From assembly GCA_010094045.1 (NCBI GenBank), contig ML986579.1, forward strand, positions 499,015-563,014: a stretch of DNA of 64,000 nucleotides, read 5' to 3'. Positions 9,488 to 21,441 of this stretch are shown in pieces. Every line of letters begins with the position of its first letter. Within the stretch, counting starts at the first letter, position 1. The notes beneath the pieces were generated by a model. The model had not been told where the DNA came from, did no database searches, and saw only the letters and a list, made by a program, of their open reading frames with translations. A program made the position numbers and the translations under genes. This DNA is from Lojkania enalia (lineage: Eukaryota > Ascomycota > Dothideomycetes > Pleosporales).

Positions 9488-12444
9488 GTCATTTCCCTGG
9501 AAGTCGAGCAGCGGAAGTTGCGGTGCTGGATGCGAGATCTTGTTAGCATGGAAGCCGCAGGGTCGTAGGCTCGTGAGACGTCCAAGTAAACAGTGGAAAG
9601 TGTGGTGAGGATGCTAAAGGTGGTTATGCAACTGCGGATAAAAAGGATGGACGATGCAAGGGCTAGGGCTTTTGTTTTGGAATAAGCAGGGACACGGCAG
9701 ACATGGGTCTACCTACAGTCCCATGCCATGATGCCTAGAAGGACCTTACCGGACTTGGACGGCGCGGGCCTGCGCCGCCGGAAAGATGACAGCGACAGTG
9801 CCCGCGCCGCCCTCTTTTCCTCCCTATTGCTGCTATTGCAGCTAGAGGACTCACCGCCGCGCAGCCGCTCCCGGAGTCTCTGCATTCTTGTCAGCATAGG
9901 GTTTGGGTTTCTGAAATTGAAAAATGCGAAAACGTGAAATGCAGTGCTGTAGTGTGAAGGGAAAGGGAATCGTGAAGTACCACGCAGCATTATCCCTCTC
10001 CTTAGCGAGCCGTGGATTACAAAGCCAAAAGCAAAGGGTCAATCGATTATCCAGCATTCGATGAAAGTCGTAGAGCAGTAAGTAGCTGTTTGCTGCTCCT
10101 CATTGTGGTGAAAACCGTGGTGGGGACGGTGAATCTGGTGGTGAGCCTGGTGATGGATGTAGACAACCAATTAGCGTCGTCGAGCCTCTATTACCCAGGA
10201 TCAGTCGCTCGTTAACAGTAATTTTTGTGCGAAACAGGCAAATCGCCCAGGGCTGAACCTGGGAATCGGGTCTACCGTAGGGCCAGGATGCCATGGCAAC
10301 GCAGCTCTGCGGGACGGGTGGAGCTGTGTTCCTCATCAATAAGCCTTTGCTATTCCAAGCAAATGCCTCCGTATCTTCCATTGTCAACTACGGTAGAAAA
10401 TGCCTTCACCTACTTGCCCATTCGCGTCAACATGAACTATATCTCCAACATGCACCCAAAATTGGAACGTGGCGCAGAGCGTCAGCTGAAACGGGTTCAA
10501 GAGCACCATGCGTTTCAGAATGTGCGGCTTGCAGGACGCTTCATGTGGTGCAGCTGCGATCCTATAGAATCGACACCATGCGCTTCATGTATCCAGAAAG
10601 GGGTCCGGAGTGCAGTTAAGCATTAGTATCCGTATTACAGTTGGGGTTGGCGGAATGTAGTGCAAACGTGGCTAATAGTAAGCTCTACTGGCGGAAACTG
10701 AGCCAGGCTTTGTAGGAGATAGTTTGACTCATACATACCATATTTCCGGATCTACCCTAATTCAACTCTTTCCCTTGTTCAGCGTTGCATTACAGTACGC
10801 TTCTACTTCCTATCAACATGTGGTATACCTCCAAGGCTATGCCGGTGCTAGACGCCATAGTCATCCCATCAACTATGCTAGTGGAATAGCGCTTGGTAAC
10901 CAGCTTGAGGCTGGGTCGGACTGAAACGGTCCTTTCACAAATATAATTCGCCTTTCCGACCTCACCAATCATCTTGCTTTAGACATCCTACATTCCATTT
11001 TAATCGACGGTAGCCAACCTATCAAAGTCAGCTTAGGCGTCCAGCTTTAACCAAGCAAAATCATAGGATCAGATTTAATGCCCCCGGACCCTACACATTT
11101 ACTTTACATTCAAGGCAAAATCCCAGATTCCCGATCCAAGGCGAAGGCTGCCCTAACGTGAGTATCAAATAGACTGAAGCTTGACGGCTGTGAGGATGGA
11201 GTATCTTTTGCCCCAACGCCTTTTCGCTCTTGTAGTCTGCTTTGCATTCTAAATGCTCCTCATTGCAATCTGAGCATCCTCCAAAATGACTACAACAACC
11301 GCATATCGTATAAACCTTCGCACCAATTTGCACCCCAACCACGTTATCCTCGTCCTCATCCCCTTTCGTGACACGTTTAATTGCCCCCAATGTCTCCGTC
11401 GTTCTAGGCACCAATGGATCCTATGGCATCGACATGGGATCTGCTCCCGATACACGACCAGCATGCGCTATCCATAATTCATTCAACGACGCTCAAGTCT
11501 TTTACAAGATGTATCCCTGTTGTCAAGGCCAATGAATTACGCTAAATAGGGCGGATGATTGGTATTTTATGTGCCTGGCGCAATGTCAAATAATAAAGGA
11601 TCTCATAGACTGCTTAGCTGAGGACAATAGTCAAGTCTTGTGCAACAGAAACAGTTTCTCAGTTGGCAAGGAGAGGGCGATATCAGCGCCAAGTTCTACT
11701 TTTAGTAGTGCCGCGATTTTAGGCGCAGTGGTTCGTCTAGGGGCATCGAAATTGGGGATTGGGATACTCGTAATACTGGCTACTGGCTCCGCGGCAGGAT
11801 TATTCTTGTAAACCTTCGGGGATCAGAAACGACTCGTAGCCATAAATGTTTATAATGGCAATGAACTAGGCCCATGCTTAGAGGCCTGTTTCTCACAATG
11901 AACGGGGATTGATGATTGATGAAAAGTGGTGGGATATGTTATAATGCTACCTAATGTGCCTGTCGGACGACGTTCCAGGCGATCAACTGAGTCTGAGTAT
12001 GTACGTAGACACCTAAAATAAACGAATGCTAAACGCCAACAGAGGATTTCAGGCCTTTAGGCAAAGTCTCCCTAGATTTCCAATACCTGTGAGCAAGGTA
12101 ACCTCCAAGGCCACAATGAAGGCAGATGATTGATATATCATGTATCACGCGATAGGACAATACGAGGAATCCGAGACGAACTTTCATTCATCTATCAACC
12201 CGCCGATACACTGCTAGTAGACAACTCCAAATAAATGCACCATGCTATCCCACCAGTTGTAAATGCATTTAATCAACCCTTTGACCCCAGAAAACTCTGA
12301 GACACAATCAACCGAAATCTGCGATCGCTTCTTCATGGACGCAAAATCTGTGGCGAGGCTGAGATTAACTTGCTACCCATATAAGATATGGTCAGCATAT
12401 CGTACTATGACTTTTGAGACAGTACAGGGACTTACGGAGGTGAG
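9488..12444. other. Gene-poor stretch with She3-like gene 5' region
   Basis: 9488-10060 is the 5' region of the She3-like gene and contains two canonical donors on the minus strand (at 9749 and near 9869), so a spliced leader or extra coding exon is likely. From 10100 on, ORFs are short, overlap on both strands and lack homology cues. Possible exceptions are the Cys-rich frame at 11091-11414 and the F-box relic at 12263-12448, listed separately. Confidence 0.4.
11091..11414 (-). CDS. Candidate Cys-rich open frame, structure unresolved
   Basis: An open frame of 107 codons contains the cluster ICGCCSHFGGCSDCNEEHLEC, with eight cysteines in about 50 residues if the downstream pair is included. 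The first codon is GTG, so a real gene would need an upstream exon. None could be joined with confidence, because the preceding 150 bp show frames broken by stops. It may be a decayed secreted-protein gene or chance. Confidence 0.2.
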   Translation of the reverse strand: MVPRTTETLGAIKRVTKGDEDEDNVVGVQIGAKVYTICGCCSHFGGCSDCNEEHLECKADYKSEKALGQKILHPHSRQASVYLILTLGQPSPWIGNLGFCLECKVNV

Positions 12445-12448
12445 CTAG
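12263..12448 (+). pseudogene. F-box domain relic
   Basis: A 61-codon frame reads STEICDRFFMDAKSVARLRL followed by TCYPYKIWSAYRTMTFETV. It resembles the second half of a fungal F-box (LPTEICDxILxxLDAKSVARLRLTCR...LFETV). The proline-leucine start of the motif and the rest of a protein are missing, and no continuation is found downstream. Probably a fragment of a decayed F-box gene; the family expands and decays quickly in filamentous fungi. Confidence 0.35.
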
Positions 12449-12816
12449 TTGACGGGAGTGCCGCATTGCGGGCAGCATTTGCCTGGAATGACCCATACTG
12501 TGTCACCCCTCTCAAGGCAGGCAGGGCAGCGACGTCCTGGGACCTGATCAAGTTAGACACAGAACTATGAGGAGCAAATGCTGAGATGAGGTGGGGGGCT
12601 TACAGGCACCGTGTTTATTCCGTCTCCATCGTTCATGGAGGGAACAATGAGAAGACTCACGGGTGTTTGCTGGCACATGTTGGCGAAGACGTCCGTGAGG
12701 TTGGAGACACTTGGTAAAGACAGAATAAAGTTAAGAGCCAAGGATGCGAAGGGTACTACCGAAAAAGAAAAGAATTGGGATGCGTTGAGGAGTGAGGAAA
12801 GCATAGAAAAGGCCAT
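12445..12816 (-). CDS. Candidate small CxxC (zinc-ribbon-like) protein
   Basis: Two exons, 12816-12604 and 12543-12445, join in phase 0 across a 60-bp intron (GTAAGC...CTAACTTGATCAG). The final exon reads VPGRRCPACLERGDTVWVI followed by PGKCCPQCGTPVN. It therefore has two CxxC knuckles separated by 14 residues, ending three residues before the stop, which suits a small zinc ribbon. The model shown is 103 residues with a hydrophobic N-terminal half. A shorter product starting at the Met at 12636 (43 residues) is equally possible, as is a start at the Met preceding CQQTP. Function unknown. Confidence 0.4.
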
Positions 12817-15800
12817 ACATTTATACTTGAGGTCCCTTCGTCCGGTTATCAGGTTCTGTTCCCTTCTTGTCGCAAGTTACATCAGAATTAAAATCACCAG
12901 AATCCGGGTTCAGAGATCTCCCACTTCCTCCTGCGCTGCGCATGCCGACGTTGAGGTTCGTGCATCCCTTGATCTCCTGACCACCTGCGTTTGGGTGCAC
13001 GAAAGTGCAGGACGCGAAATTCTAGCGGGCAGATGCATGCAACTTTAACTCGCTTTATGATCGAGTATGTAGTATAGAAGAGGCGGTATGATTATCTGGC
13101 TAGGTGGAGGACAGGCATAGAGCCCGCACAAGAGAAAGCTTCCGAGTCCGTCTGCACTAAAAAGCAATAATAATCAGAACTATTACCGAAAGATATCCTT
13201 GGACTTAGTCCCGGGCGGCATTGTCTTGACCAATTCCCTCGAGGGGACTTTAGATTGCGTGGAGTTGCTTTTCCGGATATTTGGCACCTACGCTGTCCGA
13301 TTGCAGTTTGCTTGCGAAAAGTGACTCGTAACTTTTCGAAAGTCCCAACTGTTGAGGCCAAGTCAGCCACCGAGCTGCATGTGTGACAATGCCTTTCCGT
13401 GGTTCGATTGGACCAGTTCACTAGAATGTGACAGCGCAAAAGTATGCAGGGATATTAAATTTTGGTTATGGATCGTGGCATCTCGACGCGCGACTGCCAT
13501 GATCGATCTTATCCAGGGTCTCCTTAGCATCATACAGTCTTGGTTCCTTATTAGCGAATAGTTTAGGGTCCCTACAGTGATGGCACTGTTACTAGCAATG
13601 CAAGTACAGACACAAAGCCCTAGTTTAATGGTTGAAGGGGGCCGGGATTGAGCAATTTGACCCACATTAGTTGCATCAGTGCTTTCTCGAGGCCTTGCAT
13701 TCGCTTATTCTGAATGATTGCATCCTCTTTGCTCCGTCCTGGTCTTGCTGCTCTTCTCCTGTTTTCTAGATTTCAGAGCCCGTAGGAGTGGTTTAGTTTG
13801 GAGGCTACTGATGAAATCCGCATTCGTGGTTCCACTACATTATCTATATCGTGCACCTTCGAATGCATCCAAAGCTGTGATCCGAAGGCCGCGCACAGAG
13901 ATTCTAAGAAAAAGAGATTCTTGATAATTCCGAATCATCGTGCTGTCTACACGACGCCACTATTTTCACTCGATCGCCTATTCTTATCAGCTTAACTTCG
14001 AACCAACCGCCGCTCGTACTCTGCACATCCTAGCTAATTGGGTTTTACAAGCGGCCAAAATATAGAGAACAAGATTTTGACAAGATCCCAATCGATATTA
14101 TCATACGATGGTGGAAGCCTTTTTGTATTACAAGCCATTCTGAATCCCTGGATTATGGGTCTATAAGGTGTTACAACGTAGCAGCCTCCGGGGGTCGCTG
14201 TGGCTTTTCTATCACCTCGATGATAATGGCCGGGATGCCTTGCAGAAAGCTATCATAATGAGTCGCGTGCACCACGTTGATGGATATGGTCTGCCATCGA
14301 AAATGACCAGAAACATTCCATATCACTAGGGTTGCGTCTGAGAAAGGAGACGGGAATAAGTTTCATGATGGGAGGTATATGCTGCTACTCAATGGAGATT
14401 TATGCAAATTTGTATCTGTCTCTGGGCCTTTCTTCCGTTCGCTCTACGTATAAGATTATTCGAAAGAAGTATTTAAATCAATACCGACCGGTCTCAATTG
14501 GGACTGGGACGCACTTTATATGGCCATGTTGGAGAGCTTTTACGGAATGAACTTTGCTTTTGAGCTCGTTAAAACCGCCTATCTAGCACGATACGGGCGC
14601 GGGGGTGGTCTTGTTTTCTTTTTGGAGATCTCGTCCAAGTGGGTCGAGATTGAGCAAGAACCGCCAACTAGATTCCGAATAATAGCATCTCGGAACCCTC
14701 TCATTTCCGACCTCTCACCAGCTCATGATTATGTGCTAGGAAAGTAATAACGGCTTGCATCTTTCCAATAGCAAACTCTAGGAACATGTGATTGGGATAC
14801 TTGTCTTTAATTGGACAGCGGCATGCTCCTCAACTCCAATGCTACCGTTGTGTGGTCCCAGTAAGATACTACTAGTATATATTGATGTTGCCTCGCTTTT
14901 GAAGAAGCCATGGGAGGATTACTAGAGCGATAGCCATGAGCTAGTTAAATTTATAATAAGACTGACCCGAATCCTTGATAATTAACTTGCAAGGTATTAA
15001 ATAGGTGTTATTTGGGTAGTGGACTAGCCTTCATGGAGCATACCATTGGCTCCACTTGAACTATTAACAGTGTGCTCGAACTCAATCCCATGGAATCAGT
15101 CAGATCTTCTGCGCTTCAATCGAGAACAACTGCTTTCATCATGACATTTTAATGACTGTGGATAGCTTCTGATGTTAAATGTAGGGTACTGTTTCTCTTA
15201 GTTATGTCCCCGAAGGTTAGGGACTATACTGCAAGGCAGTAGCTACTAGTAGCCGATCATAGTCCCTTTATTTTATTACGCTTGGGTAATAGATAGATAG
15301 ATACGGCTAGTCGTGCTCTAAAGACATCAGCAATCGACGTGAAATGCGACATACCTTCGTTTCTGAACCGTGTCGCTAGAGGATTTCGGCTAGATTGATA
15401 GGTTACTTGTGAAGATGTCCGACCTTCCTTATTGAGAGACAGTCAATTTGCCCGAAATCGGCGTTGCTTTTGTTCGGGATACTTTCACTCCGGACGAATA
15501 CTTGGGAATGTTTTCACCAAGGAGGAAATAGCTTTGCACTAGTGGATTCCTATTTTAATATCTAAATTGGAAAACACACGACACTGATAAGCTCTTTTGG
15601 CGGTTCGACGACGCATATGTCTTGAATTCAGCGGACTAAGGACCTAGGGTATAGGGTAGAAGAGTTCCGTCGCACCTTTCCAGGAAAGAACACATTTCTG
15701 TCTCGAAGAAAACATCACCGATCGCTCGTCTGCACGTCTCCATAGCATCCACATTCGCGGCATAACACGAGCTATATCCTGCTACAGTTCAAATCGATTC

Positions 15801-17818
15801 GCAAGTCTAGGATTGGAGCTGGGACCCGTTGCACACGACTTTGAGATAAGTGCTTTATGGGAACTCTACGTATCGTATGCGAGTGGGGAGAGGCACACCT
15901 GATCCCTCACTTATCGTACAACCGCCGCCTAAGCCTATTAATTTGGTGTCTATGGTTAGTCTCGTGCTATTATCTTCCCGTTTCTTCCTTTGCACGTCCC
16001 TTAGCAAAAAAAATGGAGGCTATTTCTTATTGCTCTGCACTTCTAGTCACCAAACTGGTTCGCATAAAGAACGTTTCAACACAATCCGAAGCGATTCGCC
16101 TTATTCTTCATTATTCAAGCAAAAGAGAGTCTCAAGACGCCGTGAATTTACTAACCACCATTTCTTCCTATAGTGTCAAAGATTTCATGTAGTCCAATTC
16201 ACTATGCCAGTCCATAGAAACCAGTTCTACCCAGGACTTGGCTCCATGGGTTCCATGCCGTCGTACTCTACTGCAACGCGACTCGCACGAGCAACATTCA
16301 ATGGACTAACGTTACGCACGACTACTATTTAACATGGAATCGTAGCCTAGCCAATTGGGAGACATACTAGATAGATTGCCCAGACACATTGAGGACCGAA
16401 TATCACCTCTATTATCTTGATAATAATCGATCAATATTATTGCGCTGGGGTATTGGGGTTCCCGGGACTTTGTTCAGAATAGCATGCGCACTTGGGGCCG
16501 TCTTTCACTTGTTTTGGGTAGAAGGGATGCTTAATGCGGACTGCCGGTTTCGTAGTTCACGCGGCAGCCAAAACGGCATACGTATGTGGAGTACCTGTTG
16601 TGCTCATGCTGAAAGCAGTGCCGCATTCCCCAACGATTGCTGCTGGCTCACAAGTTGTACTACTTTAGCAGTTTGCGTACACTGTGGCCCATATACCCGG
16701 GGAATCTTGATCCTGATTTCTCACACTAGGACACTTTTTCTTTAGGTTCCGGGCCGGATTCCGCCAAAGTACTAAAATACGTAGTCGAGGCGTTTGTGCT
16801 TTGGGTCGGATCCAAATCGGTCATTGCGCAGAGAAGAACTTGTGCGAGCCAGCCGCATCAAGGATCAACCTCCATACTATGACTGGCTCGTAGCACGTGG
16901 GACGTGAGAGAGGTGCAACACCTTAATCGACTATACAAAGTCTGAGAAACCTTACCAAAATTCAAGGAGTGATGTGATCCTTACGACTGTGAAAGTGGGA
17001 GTGCATTACAATGGCAGCAGCACAGAATTACCCATAATCATGTCCCTAGACAGTGAGTAATAAGAATTTGGTCAGGAAAGGTATACCAAGCAATCCGATA
17101 CCGGCATGTATTCATTAAACGTTGTCCACTTCACTTTCCTCTTGACTCGTCTCCTTTAACATGATGTGGACTTTGCCTTTCTAGTGCATCCGTGCTCCTT
17201 AGCAGCACCTTTTCCATTGCATTATATGTCAACTCTCGAAGAGGGCGTCACGACTAACACTGCTTATATTCTAATGTCGGCCCAACGTCTGCACGTCACG
17301 AATATCGCAAAGTGAGAAATAATATATCAATCCTCAACCCGCGGATTTCGGCGCGCATGCACGCTGTAGATCGAAAAAAATAATTGACATACTAGTAGTG
17401 GGCACACAGGTAGGCTGGAAGCTTTCATCACACCAAGAAGGTTAATAATACCATTTCCCTTCAGGCGTTCGGAATGTAGATGGGGTGTCGTTTCGTTGAG
17501 GTATGGACCGGGTTTCCCGACGAATCGTTAATCAGAATATGGAACTCAAAACACCCACAACCCCAATCCCTTAAAGCTTCACGCCCCTGGATCCTTTCGA
17601 GAGCTTATGATGTTGATGATGCCCATGTCTGTGCCCACAACTATTCACTTCGCCCAGTGCAACAAGCGCAACACCCTCAATCACCCGTCTCCACCCTATT
17701 CCAATTTCCGAGAACGGCCATAGCTATCAGGGGGATTAGCAGAATTTCTAAATTACGCATCAAGCCACAATCTGCCGCTGTTAGGGGCGTGAGTTAGATT
17801 GGAGTCAGAGGTAGCGGG
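12817..17818. other. Five-kilobase gene-empty region
   Basis: No ORF shows a domain, signal peptide or plausible splice chain on either strand. Base composition is close to the genes around it rather than strongly AT-rich. A short GATA-type microsatellite (three AGAT units) lies at 15291-15302. It could be long-decayed coding or repeat DNA; nothing more can be said from reading alone. Confidence 0.4.
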
Positions 17819-20444
17819 CTACTTGGCCACACTAACTATCTTCCGAATCCTAACAAATAGTACTCCTTTGGTAATAACGCCATTTGAGTCGTAAAGATGT
17901 AGCATGCGGATCCCTGGCTGCAATCTGTCAAGCCTGAAGCACGCCCAGGCGGCAAGATCATCTGAGAGGCGCTGGTCGTCCATGACCTTGAATCTGTAGC
18001 ACGAATAGTGTTAGCTAATGCTTCCCATTTGGGAATGCGGAGAATGAAACGTAAATGTTTTGAAAAGAGACTGGGGATGAATATGACAGTAAAACTACAG
18101 CCAGATTCTTGTGCATCTGGCCACGAAAGTCGCAAGACTTGGCAGCAAAAGTGACATGGCATCACTCAAACAGTATCAAGCTTAAAACCTGAGCAGCATG
18201 CATAATGAAGTCCCCCTCGCTCCCGATCCCGGCCCCCTAGGACCATATTATCGGTACCGCGTCGCTGCTGCCAAGCTCAGGTTGTGATACAACATCTGCT
18301 CGTCGCCACAGGCGTCGAACAAATAGCGGTAAATGCGGTACGAAGCATAGTATGACACTTTGAAATCTCAAGCATTGGCAACACTAGTGGTGTCTGTCGA
18401 ATAAGATATTTGGGAGGCTGCATACCACGACACGACCTTCATGCAGCAGCGACCAAAAGTTGAAGAGTAATGGAGAGGTGAGAAAAGAGACACGTACCTG
18501 ACGAAAGTCAATTCCTCTGTAACACGCCTGATGCCCTCAAATTTTAGAATCTCTTTCCCGAAATCGGGGTTTGGCGTCCGTTGCGTTTTAGTTTTTTTCT
18601 TGTACTCTGGGGCCTTGGATTTTCCTCCACCAGGAATTGGCTCGCCTTCGAGCTCCTCGTGCTTCTCGACATGAAGCTCAACTTTGACGTAGGGCTTAAA
18701 GTCCTTGGGGTCATCTTCCTCCGGTGGCATAGGTATGTCCTGACCAGCAAGAAACTCAATGCTGAGATCCATATTATGATGAAGAATTGCTGTCTTTTGG
18801 GTTTCCTCTTTGCTGGAGCTGCGATAGCCTTCTGGTTTTAAGACCCAGCCATTGGTGCCGGCGAACATGCCTTCGTTCTGCATCATGCCTCCATCCCAGC
18901 GCTGCCAATTGAGCGCTACGATTTGCACACCTGCTCGCCAAAAGACGGATGGATTAAGGTTGGATGAGTTTAGCCTGAGACCCTTTGGGTATGCACGCAT
19001 GAAGAAATTCTTGTTGTGCTTGAACAGCGCTGGGCCTTGGGTTTCGTGGACCTCCATCAGGGCCTTTTCGGACAACGAGAATACGTGGGTGGGTATCGTA
19101 GCTTCAGGCTGATCGAGGCTCTTGAAATGGTAAGCCCTGGTGTAGACGCCGAGTCTACTCAAGGCTTCGGTAATCTTGGGCTTGGGCGCCGACGGTTTCT
19201 TTTCCGTTTCAGGGACATCCTCTGATGAGGATGAAGTGGTCGAGGCTGAAGCGATAGGTTTGACGGGTTCGGCTGGTGCCTGCAATGTTGCGGGCTGGAC
19301 TTGTGTTGTGGGTTTTGGAGGAGTGTATTTCACTTTGACTAAGATCTTATTTTTCATGTCTTTCAGTTTGGGAAGTTCGAGACTATCGCTATGCTGGGAG
19401 GGATCGAGATCAACAAGCATACCCTTCCAGTACTCGGTCATAATCTCTACCATTATGTCCTGCTGTTCCGGGCTCGTATGAACTTCAAGACTAACAATCA
19501 CGGGAAGATTGCTAGGATATTGTCAGTGTGCCTCTAAAAACTACGTGCATAAAGCTTACGATGTCACAAACGCATAGTCTCGAATGGTTGCGCAGACAGC
19601 CCGAAAAGGCGTGTCCTTGGTTAGAGTATATCCATGCAACACCCTTGGCTCGGCCCTGTAAGAGCTATTTGACCTCCATAGTGCGATCTTGTCGTCTCCA
19701 GGCGGAGACTGTTGGGAATGGCTGGAGTTCTCTTCCTTCGGAGGGGAACCTTTTCTGCCAAATCGTAGCTCGAGCCGTTTACGAATGCTTAACTCTGGCT
19801 TCTCTTTCTTGACTTTTGGGATGCCAGCACTGGCAGCTTCATCCTCAGAGCTCGAGCTTGACGGAGGCTCACCATCCCAGACGTCGATCTCGACACACCG
19901 GCAGCCCCGTAGCAGAACCTGAGACATGTCAGCTACTATTTCTGATATGAGTTGAGAGCTTGAGGCTGGAAGCTAGAACTAGGATGTAGGAACCGGCTCA
20001 CGTGCTCACATTCTTGTAGGCATCTACGCTTGACTCGCTAGACAGTTGGTTGCCAGTAAGGTACGTGTTGTGGCTTGAAGAGATGAAGTAGTTAGAAATA
20101 GGATACGACTCGTCTACAGGTAGCACCGTCTTTAAGACGCTAGACGATTCCGACATGAAGTAATTGGAGAAGTGAGAGAAAGTGCCGTCCTGCAGCAACT
20201 CGCCGTCTGCCTCGGGGCTCTGCTGTTCTTCCAACAACCACTTGGAGCGGCCCTCCTTTGTCCCTAGAGCGTACCGTGTGTGAACATCGTCATATATGGA
20301 TTTGAGGTATTTGGTAAGGGTTGTGTTAAGGTATTCGAGCTTCCTGGCCTCGGCCGCGGCGGTTGCTGTTCCTCCACCGGCCTGAAGCTCGGGCCTGTCA
20401 AGTTTCGGGGCGCCGAGCTTTGGGTCTGTCGTCGAGGTGGCCAT
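17819..20444 (-). CDS. PLC1: Phosphoinositide-specific phospholipase C
   Basis: Exons 20444-20010, 19918-19560, 19511-18498 and 17993-17819 encode 660 residues. Known role: hydrolyses PtdIns(4,5)P2 to inositol trisphosphate and diacylglycerol in calcium signalling. Seen: X domain with SSSHNTYL (catalytic His125, Asn126), EIDVWDGE (Glu155, Asp157), LHGYTLTKD (second catalytic His240) and VSLEVH (Glu274). The Y domain covers about 381-495 (LSRLGVYTRAYHFKS, NWQRWDGGMMQNEG), and a C2 domain runs to the end. No EF-hands precede the X domain, only about 110 residues. A Ser/Glu/Lys-rich insert of about 70 residues separates Asp157 from His240, and a Pro/Ala/Ser-rich X-Y linker covers about 325-380. 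The last intron is 504 bp, far longer than its neighbours, yet it joins LTFVR to FKVMDDQ in phase 2 exactly as in family members. Confidence 0.9.
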
Positions 20445-21095
20445 CTCGAGGATTGGACGTGGTGTGCTGGTTGCGATTCCTGCCGCTGGCGAGAGCTCTC
20501 GAAGCAGTAGAGAGGGGTCGGGGGAGAGGTGTAGCTAAGCTCGTACTTCACCTCTGTCTGCGCCGAGTTCTGTGCCAGTGCGGCTGAGGAGGGCTCTCTA
20601 TCCTTTTTGGAGTATGCTGTCACCCACCTCATAAGCGTGAATTGTCGGTGCACCGTTTGTCTAGGGCGGCACTGTGAATGAAGGCAAGGGATAGACAGGC
20701 AGGAGGGCGATTGTGATGGTTATCATGGGCCGAGTGTTGTACTGAGGCTGCGACTGCCCATCTGACGCCTTGGCAGGCCGTTTTCCTGTTTGATCGGCCA
20801 TTGGCGACCGTCGTGCGCTGTGAATGCTTTTAGGAGGAGATTTGGGGCCGGCGGGCACACGCCAATGGGGGGAAACGGCAACTGAGACGCCGCGGGAGCC
20901 AACTTGCGGCTGGTGATGGGTTTCTAGGGGCTCCATCTAGGCCTCGCGGGCATCGGGTCGCAAGCTATCGACGTCACAGGGTCCCGGCGTCGAGGCTCCC
21001 CGCCGCTCGCTCCTCACAGAACACCTGCCTACGTAGATACATCCAAGCAACGACATTCAAGATCGACTATTCTAGCAGCGCAATACACCGCAACA
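20445..21095. other. Divergent promoter region between phospholipase C and cupin genes
   Basis: GC-rich, with no gene supported; ORFs on both strands are shadows with biased composition. It must contain both start regions of the divergent pair. Confidence 0.45.
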
Positions 21096-21441
21096 ATGTC
21101 ACCGTCGCGCAAAGACGCCGAGAGCCAGGTCCGTTCGTGGGGCTTCAAGCACGTCTTCACCTGGTCGGATGGCCCGTGAGTTCCAATCTCCGCCATGTGC
21201 ACATTGCTGGTTGTTTCAGCGCTCCTGACGGCCATCCAGGAATGCTCATTATCCGCCACACTCTCACGGCGGTCTTACCACGCACCTTATCCTGAACGGC
21301 GAATTGACAATCACATACCCGCACGACGAGGAGCCAAAGAAGGAGAAATTCGGCCCGGGCGCAAGGATAGATGTTGAAGCGCAGCGCGTGCATGAGGTGT
21401 GGATTGGGCCTGACGGGTGCACCTATGTCATTGGGGAATGA
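21096..21441 (+). CDS. Small single-domain cupin protein
   Basis: Exons 21096-21175 and 21240-21441 encode 93 residues; the 64-bp intron (GTGAGT...CTGACGGCCATCCAG) joins in phase 2. After VFTWSDGPNAHYPPHSHGG comes the cupin core LTTHLILNGELTI and a second half with PGARIDVEAQRVHEVWIG. The His-x-His of motif 1 (HSH), the Gly of the turn and the later His (VHEVW) are placed to bind a metal. Known class: conserved-barrel cupins of fungi and bacteria with mostly unknown substrates. No signal peptide, so cytosolic. The start is the first Met and gives the usual length. Confidence 0.75.

Noticed and set aside
10225..10626. 133-codon ORF with CSCDPIESTPCASC near its end
   Set aside because: First codon is TTG, two frames overlap equally well, and no splice signals build a sensible protein.
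15850..16192. Two overlapping plus-strand ORFs of about 110 codons
   Set aside because: Both frames open at once, no domain or signal peptide, so probably chance.
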